A DNA stretch of 64,000 nucleotides, from the NCBI RefSeq assembly GCF_016756595.1, contig NZ_AP023257.1, forward strand, positions 1,752,001 to 1,816,000, read 5' to 3'. The DNA comes from Mesorhizobium sp. L-2-11. GTDB taxonomy: Bacteria > Pseudomonadota > Alphaproteobacteria > Rhizobiales > Rhizobiaceae. Positions 8,853 to 16,353 of the stretch are shown here, in pieces. Below the pieces are notes generated by a model. It was not told where the DNA came from and did no database searches. It saw only the letters and a program-made list of their open reading frames with translations. Within the stretch, counting starts at the first letter, position 1; every line of letters begins with the position of its first letter. A program made the position numbers and the translations under genes.

Positions 8853-8892
8853 GCATCTGCCACAGAACCGCTTGAACAAAGGAGTCGATCGA

Positions 8893-9876
8893 ATGTCCAG
8901 GACGCTGAAGCTCGCCGCCGTGATAGGCGCCATAACATCGTTGCCAATGGCTCCGTCGGTGGCTGCTGCCGAGAACCTCAAGGTGGTCGCCAGTTTCTCG
9001 ATCATCGCCGATTTCGCCAAGAATGTCGGCGGCGATCGTGTCGACATCGTCACGCTGGTCGGCCCGAATGGCGACGCCCATGTTTACGAACCGAAACCGG
9101 CCGACGCGGCAACCGTCGGTTCGGCCGACGTGGTGCTGGTCAACGGCCTCCAGTTCGAGGGTTTCCTCCAGCGTCTCGTCGAGGCGAGCGCCACGAAGGC
9201 GCCGATCGTGGAATTATCCAAAGGTGGCGAGGTGTTGCGCAACAGCGAGGAAGAAGGTCACCACGACCAGGAAAAAGCCGCCGAGGGCGGGGGAGGGCAC
9301 GCCGCGGCGGAAGAGGGCCATGAGGAAGGGCACCATCATCACGGCGAGTACGATCCCCATGCATGGCAGTCCGTGCACAATGCCGAACTCTATGTGAAGA
9401 ACATCGCCGACGCCTTCTGTGCCGCCGATGCAGCCGGCTGTGACACTTATCGGGCCAATGCCGAATCATACGGCCAGCAGCTCGACGCACTGGAAGCGGA
9501 GATCAAAGCTGCCGTAGCTGAGATCCCCGAGGACAAGCGCACGATCATCACCTCCCACGATGCCTTTGGCTATTTCGAACACGAATACGGCATAAAATTC
9601 CTGGCACCGGAGGGCGTCTCCACCGAATCCGAGGCGTCAGCCTCCGACGTCGCGGCCCTGATCAAACAGATCAGGCAAGACAAAGCTTCGGCAATCTTCG
9701 TGGAGAACGTCACCAATCCGCGCCTGATCGAGCAGATCGCCAGCGAGACGGGCCTGAAAGTCGGCGGTGAGCTCTACTCCGACGCCCTGTCGGACAAGGA
9801 CGGTTCGGCTGCGACCTATCTCGAGATGATGCGGCACAACATCACGACGATCAAAGGCGCGATCCTCGGAAGCTGA
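8893..9876 (+). CDS. aztC: Zinc ABC transporter periplasmic binding protein (AztC/ZnuA-like)
   Basis: A 327-residue cluster A-I binding protein for Zn2+. A signal peptide (residues 1-25, ending VAAA) is followed by ligand residues in the family positions: His63 (GDAHVYEP), His156 (YDPHAWQS), His222 (SHDAF) and Asp297 (LYSDALSD). A Gly/His/Glu-rich loop (about 121-151) lies before the second ligand, as in zinc-specific members. The ATG at 8893 has AAAGGAG before it. The next gene encodes the chaperone AztD, which marks this as AztC rather than ZnuA. No ATPase or permease gene is adjacent, so it must work with subunits encoded elsewhere. Confidence 0.9.
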   Translation: MSRTLKLAAVIGAITSLPMAPSVAAAENLKVVASFSIIADFAKNVGGDRVDIVTLVGPNGDAHVYEPKPADAATVGSADVVLVNGLQFEGFLQRLVEASATKAPIVELSKGGEVLRNSEEEGHHDQEKAAEGGGGHAAAEEGHEEGHHHHGEYDPHAWQSVHNAELYVKNIADAFCAADAAGCDTYRANAESYGQQLDALEAEIKAAVAEIPEDKRTIITSHDAFGYFEHEYGIKFLAPEGVSTESEASASDVAALIKQIRQDKASAIFVENVTNPRLIEQIASETGLKVGGELYSDALSDKDGSAATYLEMMRHNITTIKGAILGS

Positions 9877-9932
9877 CCGCCAGCCCTGTGATGGAAAGGC
9901 GGAGCAATCCGCCTCTTCGTCGACCACCAAGA

Positions 9933-9945
9933 GTTATGTAATAAC
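9933..9945. promoter_or_regulatory. Putative Zur box upstream of aztD
   Basis: GTTATGTAATAAC has perfect 5-base arms around GTA and lies 17 bases before the aztD start codon. It suggests that aztD has its own zinc-controlled promoter or a second repression point inside the aztC-aztD unit. Confidence 0.6.
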
Positions 9946-9961
9946 ATTCAAGGAGGATACC

Positions 9962-11167
9962 GTGAGGACAAATTCGGCCACGGCCATCGCGCTGCTTGTG
10001 TCCCTTTCAACAAGTGCTGCCCGTGCCGAGGAGGTGACCGCATGGCGCCTCTTCATCTCGGATCACGCGGACCCGAAGGTGACCGTGATCGATGCGATCG
10101 ATGGCGAAAAGCTCGACACCTTCGAGATCAAAGGGCCAGCGTCTCTCCATCGCAGCGAAAGCGGCAGGACCGTGTTTGCCGTGCAGGGCACGGCCGGGGT
10201 CGTTACCGGGATCGCGAGCGGCATTTCCTTCGAGGACCACGGCGAGCATGGCGACATCGACGTCGAAGCGCCAAAACTTGCCGGCATCGAGATCACAGGC
10301 AAGAAGCCGTCGCATTTCGTCGAGCATAACGGAGACTTCGCCGCTTTTTTCGACGGCGAAGGTGTCGCCCGCATCATCGACGAGAAGTCGGTCCTGGAAG
10401 GCAAGCCGGATTTCAGGGAAGTGAAGACGGACGCGCCGCAGCACGGCGTCGCAGTCGCCTATGGCTCGCATGTCCTGCTGTCGGAGCCGAACCGGGAGAA
10501 GCCGGACGAGCTCCCGGTCGGCATCAGGGTCGCTGACAAAACCGGCGCGCCGATCGGCGGCATCCACGCCTGCCCAGACCTCCACGGCGAGGCGTCTTCC
10601 GGCGACATCCTGGCTTTCGCTTGCGCGACCGGCCTGCTTGTCGTCAGCCATGGCGACGGCAGCCCGGCGGTCCGTCACCTGCCCTACGCCGACAGCCTGC
10701 CGGAAGGCAAAACGACGACGCTGATCGGCGGCAGAGGCCTGCAATATTTCCTCGGCAACTACGGCGTCGACAAGGTTGTGCTGATCGATCCGACGATCGA
10801 GAGCGATGCATTCCGGCTGATCAGCCTGCCAACGCGCCGCGTGCATTTCGCGGTCGACCCTGTTCGTGCCAAGTTCGCCTACGTCTTCACCGAGGACGGG
10901 CAGCTTCACCAGCTCGACGTGGTGAAGGGGGAGATCGCAAACTCGCTCAAGCTGACCGACCCCTATTCGATGGACGGTCACTGGAGCGATCCGAGGCCGC
11001 GTGTCGCGGTCGCCGGCGACAGGATCGTGGTCACTGATCCCCTGCAAGGCGTGCTGCATCTCGTTGACGCGACGTCGTTCGAGAAAACCGGCGACATTGC
11101 CGTCGAAGGCAAGCCCTTCAACGTCGTTTCCGTCGGCGGCTCCGGTCAGACCCACGAAGGCGAATAG
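9962..11167 (+). CDS. aztD: Periplasmic zinc metallochaperone AztD
   Basis: A 401-residue exported protein that in Paracoccus denitrificans stores Zn2+ and passes it to AztC. The signal peptide is residues 1-22 (ending SAARA). The mature part has repeating beta-strand blades of a propeller fold. Candidate metal ligands lie in the DHGEHGDID loop, HFVEHNGD and GIHACPDLHGE. The start is GTG at 9962 behind AAGGAGG. It follows aztC by 85 bases, with a Zur-like palindrome in the gap and a strong terminator after the stop. The assignment rests on the paired context and His-rich motifs. Confidence 0.88.
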   Translation: MRTNSATAIALLVSLSTSAARAEEVTAWRLFISDHADPKVTVIDAIDGEKLDTFEIKGPASLHRSESGRTVFAVQGTAGVVTGIASGISFEDHGEHGDIDVEAPKLAGIEITGKKPSHFVEHNGDFAAFFDGEGVARIIDEKSVLEGKPDFREVKTDAPQHGVAVAYGSHVLLSEPNREKPDELPVGIRVADKTGAPIGGIHACPDLHGEASSGDILAFACATGLLVVSHGDGSPAVRHLPYADSLPEGKTTTLIGGRGLQYFLGNYGVDKVVLIDPTIESDAFRLISLPTRRVHFAVDPVRAKFAYVFTEDGQLHQLDVVKGEIANSLKLTDPYSMDGHWSDPRPRVAVAGDRIVVTDPLQGVLHLVDATSFEKTGDIAVEGKPFNVVSVGGSGQTHEGE

Positions 11168-11192
11168 TCGCTCCTCCCAAGCGGCTGCCACG

Positions 11193-11229
11193 CGTCCGGC
11201 CCATTCTTCTCGGGCCGGACGCATCTTTT
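11193..11229 (+). terminator. Rho-independent terminator after aztD
   Basis: CGTCCGGCCC pairs with GGGCCGGACG around a 9-base loop and is followed by CATCTTTT, 25 bases past the aztD stop. Confidence 0.88.
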
Positions 11230-11284
11230 ACAACTTAAGGTAGCGCAACCAAAGATAGTGTCGTCCGGTGGCTCCGATTGCGTT

Positions 11285-11947
11285 TCAACCCAGCCGCGCC
11301 GGGATCAGTCCGCGCAGTGAATTGCCGACGAACAGCGCTTTGGCCGACTTCAGATCGTCCAGGCTGAAGATCGCTTCGCGGGCGCGGCCTTCATCCAGCA
11401 ATTCGCCGCGCAAGACGCCAGGCAGCAGGCCGCAATCGAGCCGCGGCGTTGCCAGCACGCCATCGCCGAAATCGGCAAACAGATTGGTGATCGTGCCCTC
11501 ACAGATCTCGCCACGCTCGTTGGCCAGGAGAACCTCGTCGGCCCGGCTGATCAGATATTCGGCGCGCGCCCGCTGATAGATGTCTCGGCGGCTCGTCTTG
11601 TGGCGCAGCAGCGTGTCGCTTGATTGAAGCCGCACCCGCGCCAGTTGCAGCCTCCAGGCCTTGTCGGCTGCGTGCGGCTCATAGGGCAGCGCCGAGACCG
11701 TCACCTTGCCGCTGCGCGACAGGACCAGGCGTGTGCGCAAGGCGATGTCAGGCCGGTCGACGGCGTTCCTGAGCATCTCGCCGACCTTCTGCGGATCGCA
11801 GGCAAAACCCAGTTCGGCCGCCGAGCCATAAAGGCGTGCCAAATGGCGGTCGAAACGCAGAAAGCCCTGGCCCGGCTGCCAGCGCATGGTTTCGATCAGC
11901 TCGAAATCGGCGGTGTTCCCGTCGCGTAGCGCGCTTTCAGCAGGCAC
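11285..11947 (-). CDS. pabC: Aminodeoxychorismate lyase (class IV aminotransferase fold)
   Basis: Cleaves 4-amino-4-deoxychorismate to p-aminobenzoate and pyruvate for folate synthesis. The 220-residue product is a PLP fold-type IV protein. It has an RFDRHLARL N-terminal segment, the HKTSRR region carrying the probable PLP lysine, EVLLANERGEICEGTITNLF, and GLLPGVLRGELL. The start is taken as GTG at 11947 with GAGGAG about 8 bases before it; longer in-frame readings run through pabB. It overlaps the end of pabB by 52 bases, which implies coupled translation. The gene order is pabB then pabC on the minus strand. Confidence 0.88.
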   Translation of the reverse strand: MPAESALRDGNTADFELIETMRWQPGQGFLRFDRHLARLYGSAAELGFACDPQKVGEMLRNAVDRPDIALRTRLVLSRSGKVTVSALPYEPHAADKAWRLQLARVRLQSSDTLLRHKTSRRDIYQRARAEYLISRADEVLLANERGEICEGTITNLFADFGDGVLATPRLDCGLLPGVLRGELLDEGRAREAIFSLDDLKSAKALFVGNSLRGLIPARLG

Positions 11948-13044
11948 TCTTGATACTCCTCCTCGGCCGTCGAATCGAAGACGACGCCGCCGCCGACATT
12001 GTAGACCGCCTCGCCGTTGGAAAAGAGCGATATGGTGCGGATCGCCACCGAAAAGCGCATCGTGCCGCCGGGCGCGATCCAGCCGATGGCGCCGCAATAG
12101 ACGTCGCGCGGCGTGCCTTCCAGATCGTGCAGGATTTCCATGGCGCGGATTTTCGGGGCGCCGGTGATCGATCCGCATGGAAACAGCGCAGCGAATATCC
12201 GGCGGATGGTGAGGTCGGGCAACAGCTTGGCCCGCACGCGGCTCACCATCTGGTGCACGGTCGGGTAGCTCTCGATGCGGAAAAGCTCCGGCACCTCCAG
12301 CGTGCCGACTTCGCTGATCAGCGAAATGTCGTTGCGCAGCAGATCGACGATCATCCGGTTCTCAGCCTGGTTCTTCTCGTCATTGAGCAAGAACGCCTTC
12401 AGCCGCTTGTCCTCCGCCTTGGTCGCGCCGCGCGGGGCGGTGCCCTTCATCGGATGCGTCTCGATCATGCCTGCGGCGTCGATCTCGAAGAACAGTTCCG
12501 GCGAGCGCGACAAGACCACCGGATCGCCGAGCGCGATCAGCGCGCCGTATTTCACCGGCTGGCGCTCCGTCAGCGCATCGAAGGCGGCCAGCGGATCGCC
12601 CGACCACTGCGCATGAACCGGAAAGGTCAGATTGCCCTGATAGCAATCACCCTTGCGAATGTGATTGTGGAGCCGCGCAAAGCGTTTTGCGTAATCTTCT
12701 GAGGACCAGGCGGCCCTGGCGTTGAAGATCGGGCCGTTGGTCGCCGGCGCGTTGCCGGGCAGGACCGGCTGTTCGACAGGCGGCGCGTCGAAGATCCCCA
12801 GGCAGACGAGCGGGGCGCGGCGTCCGCCCGGCAGCAGCGGAACGAGCTTAGGCTCGAGCAGGTAGCCGGCCTCGTAGGAGAAATAGCCGGCCAGCCATTT
12901 GCCGGCGTCATGCGCGGCCTGCGCAGTGTCCAGCGCCGGCAGGAAATCCGCCGCCTCATGCGCCACGATGATGTCGGCCGGCCGGTCGAAGACGAGCTGA
13001 TGGGCGCGCTCGTCATTTCGAAAAATTGCAGAGGGCAGGGGCAT
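11896..13044 (-). CDS. pabB: Aminodeoxychorismate synthase component I
   Basis: Converts chorismate to aminodeoxychorismate using ammonia from a glutaminase partner. At 382 residues it is a short chorismate-binding type without the full TrpE N-terminal domain. Family motifs are RSPELFFEI, the HPMKGTAPRG loop (PIKGTxxR type), ENRMIVDLLRND, PCGSITGAPKIRAMEI and VGGGVVFDS. The downstream overlapping pabC completes the p-aminobenzoate branch. The PIAGT signature typical of anthranilate synthases is absent, which supports PabB. The glutaminase (PabA) is not in the window. Confidence 0.93.
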   Translation of the reverse strand: MPLPSAIFRNDERAHQLVFDRPADIIVAHEAADFLPALDTAQAAHDAGKWLAGYFSYEAGYLLEPKLVPLLPGGRRAPLVCLGIFDAPPVEQPVLPGNAPATNGPIFNARAAWSSEDYAKRFARLHNHIRKGDCYQGNLTFPVHAQWSGDPLAAFDALTERQPVKYGALIALGDPVVLSRSPELFFEIDAAGMIETHPMKGTAPRGATKAEDKRLKAFLLNDEKNQAENRMIVDLLRNDISLISEVGTLEVPELFRIESYPTVHQMVSRVRAKLLPDLTIRRIFAALFPCGSITGAPKIRAMEILHDLEGTPRDVYCGAIGWIAPGGTMRFSVAIRTISLFSNGEAVYNVGGGVVFDSTAEEEYQECLLKARYATGTPPISS

Positions 13045-13147
13045 GGGACTCGGATGCTGCGATCGATGACGCCAGCTATCGCTCTATATGGCGGCTCGAT
13101 CGCGCGCAATCGAGAGACCGGCGTCTCAAGACGTAAACGCAGCTTGT

Positions 13148-13190
13148 GAAAAAGCAAACCGGCGGCACCTCGCTGACGTCGCCGGTCTCG
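13148..13190 (-). terminator. Possible terminator of the helix-hairpin-helix protein gene
   Basis: On the minus strand ACCGGCG pairs with CGCCGGT around a 15-base loop and is followed by TTGCTTTTT. It starts about 30 bases past the stop at 13218. Confidence 0.5.
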
Positions 13191-13217
13191 TATATGTGCT
13201 CGATGCCGGCAGGCAAT

Positions 13218-14048
13218 TCAGGTGTTGCTGCCGGTCCCCGCGGTCGGAAAGCGGCGCGCGAATTCCTCCTCATCGCCGGCGGCAAGCAGTTTCGCCTGCT
13301 CGATCCAGCGCTCACGCTCGATGCGGCCGTCGAAGTTCAACGTCTCCTCGATCCGCTTGACGTCGTCGGCCGTCCAGGCGGCGATTTGCGCATAGGTCGT
13401 CACTCCGAGCCCGTGGAGCAGTCGCTCGTTGGCCGGACCGATGCCGATCAGGCGGCGCAGATTGCTGGCTTCGCCCACCGCCGCCTTTGTTGTCGCGGCT
13501 TTCTTTGCCGCTGGCGCAGCACTCTTTGGTGCAGCCTTCGATGCGGGAGGTGTTGGCGCACTTGCCGGCGACGCGCCCGTTTTCGACGCACTTGCTTTCG
13601 ACGCACTCGCTTTCGACGCACTGGCCTTCGGCGCGGCTGCCGCCTTCGCGGCCGCCGGTTTCTTGGACGTGGTCTTTGCTGGCCCAGTCTTGGCGGGCGT
13701 CGTCTTTGCTGGCCCTGACTTTGCTGGCCCGGTCTTGGCGGGCGTCGTGTTGGCCGGCGCGGATGTCGCCATCAATGCTGACGGTGCCGGGATTGCCGCC
13801 TTTGTCGCACCGGTCTTGCTGCCTTGTGCCTCGCCCAACTGGCGCTCCAGGTCGGCGCGGGCGCCGCGACATGCTTCCAGCTCACGGGTCAGACGGTCGG
13901 TGTCGGCGCGCAGCCTGTTTCGCTCGCTGCGGGTGCGGTCCATGTCACCGCGCAGGCTATCGCGCTCGCCACGCGGGCGTCCCCAGGCGAACCAGCCAAC
14001 CAACATACCTGCCAGGAACGCCAGGAGCATGTAGAAAAAAGTGCTCAT
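13218..14048 (-). CDS. Membrane-anchored protein with Ala/Lys-rich repeats and C-terminal helix-hairpin-helix domain
   Basis: A 276-residue protein of unknown function. One N-terminal transmembrane helix (about residues 2-18) is followed by a charged coiled-coil segment (about 22-75). A long Ala/Lys/Pro-rich region includes four near-identical five-residue ASKAS-type repeats encoded by 15-base units. The C-terminal domain of about 80 residues begins LRRLIGIGPANERLLHGLG and resembles the helix-hairpin-helix module fused to various rhizobial proteins (NuoE and L21 tails). The start at 14048 has GGAGGAGAG before it. A role in membrane-linked nucleic acid binding is possible but only inferred. 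Confidence 0.8.
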   Translation of the reverse strand: MSTFFYMLLAFLAGMLVGWFAWGRPRGERDSLRGDMDRTRSERNRLRADTDRLTRELEACRGARADLERQLGEAQGSKTGATKAAIPAPSALMATSAPANTTPAKTGPAKSGPAKTTPAKTGPAKTTSKKPAAAKAAAAPKASASKASASKASASKTGASPASAPTPPASKAAPKSAAPAAKKAATTKAAVGEASNLRRLIGIGPANERLLHGLGVTTYAQIAAWTADDVKRIEETLNFDGRIERERWIEQAKLLAAGDEEEFARRFPTAGTGSNT

Positions 14049-14301
14049 TGTCTCTCCTCCAGTCCAATCCATCTGCCGGCTGTCGCAATCGTCGGAAGCG
14101 CGTGAACCGACCGAAGATTTGGCCTAAGCCCCGCGCCCGACTGAGCTTGAGCCGGGACGCTATCATACAGCTTCCGGAAATCTAACGGGAAAATCCAACA
14201 AAGAGTTATTCAAGAACAGATATTTCCAGAAAGAATAGAATGGCCTCAATATGCATTGCGGCTAAACTGTTCTGTCGAACCTCGATGTTCAGCGCTGTGC
14301 G

Positions 14302-16140
14302 TCAATTGTCCAAAGCTTCGAGCTCGTCGATCAGCCCGCCGATCACGCCAAGTCCGATCTGCCAGAAGGCAGGATCGGTGGCATCGAGACCGAAGGGTGC
14401 CAGGAGCTCGGAATGATGCTTGGTGCCGCCGGCGCGCAGCATGGTAAAATATTTGTCCTGAAAGCCACGCTCGGCATTCTGATAGACCGCATAGAGCGAA
14501 TTCACCAGGCAGTCGCCGAACGCATAGGCGTACACGTAGAAAGGCGAATGGATGAAGTGTGGAATATAGCTCCAGAAGACCTCGTAACCCTCGCGCAGCT
14601 TGATCGCCGGCCCGAGGCTTTCCGCCTGCACCTCCAGCCAGAACTCGCCGAGCCTGTCGGATGTCAACTCGCCGTTTTTGCGCTCGGCATGCACCTTGCG
14701 CTCGAACTCGTAGAATGCGATCTGGCGCACGACCGTGTTGATCATGTCCTCGACCTTCTGGGCAAGCATGGCCTTGCGCTCGCGCTTGTCGGCGGTCTGG
14801 TCCAGCAGCGAGCGGAAGGTCAGCATCTCGCCGAAGACGGACGCCGTCTCGGCCAGCGTGAGCGGCGTCGAGGCCATCAGCGCGCCCTGGCCTGCGGCGA
14901 GCACCTGATGCACGCCGTGGCCGAGCTCATGCGCCAGCGTCATCACGTCGCGCGGCTTGCCCATGTAGTTGAGCAGAACATAGGGATGCGCCGACGGCAC
15001 GGTTGGATGCGCGAAGGCGCCCGGCGACTTGCCAGGCCTTACCGGAGCGTCGATCCAGTTGCGGTCGAAGAAAACCCGGGCAATCTCCGCCATGTCAGGT
15101 GAAAATCGCTGGTAGGCGGAAAGCACCGTGTCCTTGGCCTCGTCCCAGCCGATGATCGCTTGCGGGGTCTCCGGCAACGGCGCGTTGCGGTCCCAGTGGT
15201 TCATCACTTCCATGCCGAGCCAGCGCGCCTTCATCGCGTAGTAGCGGTGTGACAGGCGCGGGTAAGCGTCACGAACGGCTGAGGCCAGTGCATCCACCAC
15301 GCTGCGCTCGACCCGGTTGGCGAGATGACGCGAATCGGCGATGTCCTCGAAGCCGCGCCAGCGGTCGGAAATCTCCTTGTCCTTGGCCAGCGTGTTGGTG
15401 ATCAGCGTGAACGTGCGCAGATTCTTGCGGAAGGTTGCGGCCAGCGCTTCAGAAGCCTGGCGGCGCACCTCGCCATCGGCGTGCTGGAGGCGGTTCAGCG
15501 CCGGCTCCAGAGTCACCTCTTCGCCGTCGATGTCGAAGCGCAGATCGGTCATCGTCTCGTCGAACAAGCGGTTCCAGGCGCCGCGTCCGGTAATCGACTT
15601 CTCATGGAGAAGCTGCTCGACCCGGTCTTCGAGCTGGTAGGGTTTGTCCTTGCGCAAATCAAGCACCCACGGCCGGTAGTGAGCGAAGGCGGGATCGGCA
15701 GCAAGCGCGGTTTCGATCGCGGCATCGTCGACAAGATTCAGTTCGAGCGCGAAAAACAGAAGATGCGCGCTGGCGTCGGTCATCTTCTCCTGAATGTCGC
15801 CATAGAGCTTGGCGCGCTGCGGATCCGCGGTGTTGCCGGCATAGATCAGTCCGGCATAGGAGACGATCCGGCCGATCAGTTCCTCCAGCGCCTCATAGGC
15901 GGCAAGCGCCTCGCCCAGCCTGCCGCTGCCGGCGCGCTCCGCCTCGGCGGCGAGCGTGCCTTTCCAGCGGCTCTCGAAGCTGATGGCATCGGCGATCGCC
16001 TTGGAAATGTCGCGTTTCAGCTCGGGGGCGTCCATGCCCGAATAGAGATCGGCGAGATCCCATTCCGGCAGATCACCAAGCTCCGCCGCGCCCTGACCGG
16101 ACGCCGCCGCCTCACGCTGCCGACCAAAAACCATGCTCAT
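14302..16140 (-). CDS. M3 family oligoendopeptidase (PepF-like)
   Basis: A 612-residue cytosolic zinc metallopeptidase that should cut short peptides. The zinc motif HELGH is at residues 404-408, within a TLAHELGHGVHQ stretch, and the third ligand Glu lies in LAETASVFGEM about 25 residues on. The upstream HPTVPSAHPYVLLNY and downstream SPFYVYAYAFG segments are typical of the PepF/M3 clan. The length matches the family. It is transcribed alone and diverges from the response-regulator gene; a 16-base tandem duplication lies in the shared upstream region. Confidence 0.93.
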   Translation of the reverse strand: MSMVFGRQREAAASGQGAAELGDLPEWDLADLYSGMDAPELKRDISKAIADAISFESRWKGTLAAEAERAGSGRLGEALAAYEALEELIGRIVSYAGLIYAGNTADPQRAKLYGDIQEKMTDASAHLLFFALELNLVDDAAIETALAADPAFAHYRPWVLDLRKDKPYQLEDRVEQLLHEKSITGRGAWNRLFDETMTDLRFDIDGEEVTLEPALNRLQHADGEVRRQASEALAATFRKNLRTFTLITNTLAKDKEISDRWRGFEDIADSRHLANRVERSVVDALASAVRDAYPRLSHRYYAMKARWLGMEVMNHWDRNAPLPETPQAIIGWDEAKDTVLSAYQRFSPDMAEIARVFFDRNWIDAPVRPGKSPGAFAHPTVPSAHPYVLLNYMGKPRDVMTLAHELGHGVHQVLAAGQGALMASTPLTLAETASVFGEMLTFRSLLDQTADKRERKAMLAQKVEDMINTVVRQIAFYEFERKVHAERKNGELTSDRLGEFWLEVQAESLGPAIKLREGYEVFWSYIPHFIHSPFYVYAYAFGDCLVNSLYAVYQNAERGFQDKYFTMLRAGGTKHHSELLAPFGLDATDPAFWQIGLGVIGGLIDELEALDN

Positions 16141-16172
16141 TGCCGATACTTTCCAGATTGCAAGCGGTCAGC

Positions 16173-16204
16173 CCAAAGATTCAAAGGGCCAAAGATTCAA
16201 GGGG
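16173..16204. repeat. 16-bp tandem duplication between the M3 peptidase and the regulator
   Basis: CCAAAGATTCAAAGGG (16173-16188) is followed directly by CCAAAGATTCAAGGGG (16189-16204), one base different. It sits upstream of both divergent genes. Confidence 0.85.
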
Positions 16205-16353
16205 ATGAGAAAGCCGGTCAAATCCTAAGCAATTCGTTCACCGGGTTTTTTGAAAGGTTATTTAGAACCCTGTGCCAGGATGATCCATAGGGTGGATTCC
16301 CCATTGGGTGGGATAGTGGGTGGGCATATTGGGCGAGCATCGTTGAACCAGTC

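Noticed and set aside
9140..9490. Minus-strand frame inside aztC rich in Arg and His
   Set aside because: Antisense of the His/Glu-rich loop of AztC; composition is a consequence of that loop.
10007..11224. Minus-strand 405-residue frame covering aztD
   Set aside because: Long because high-GC DNA lacks stops on the antisense strand; aztD has the signal peptide, SD site and context.
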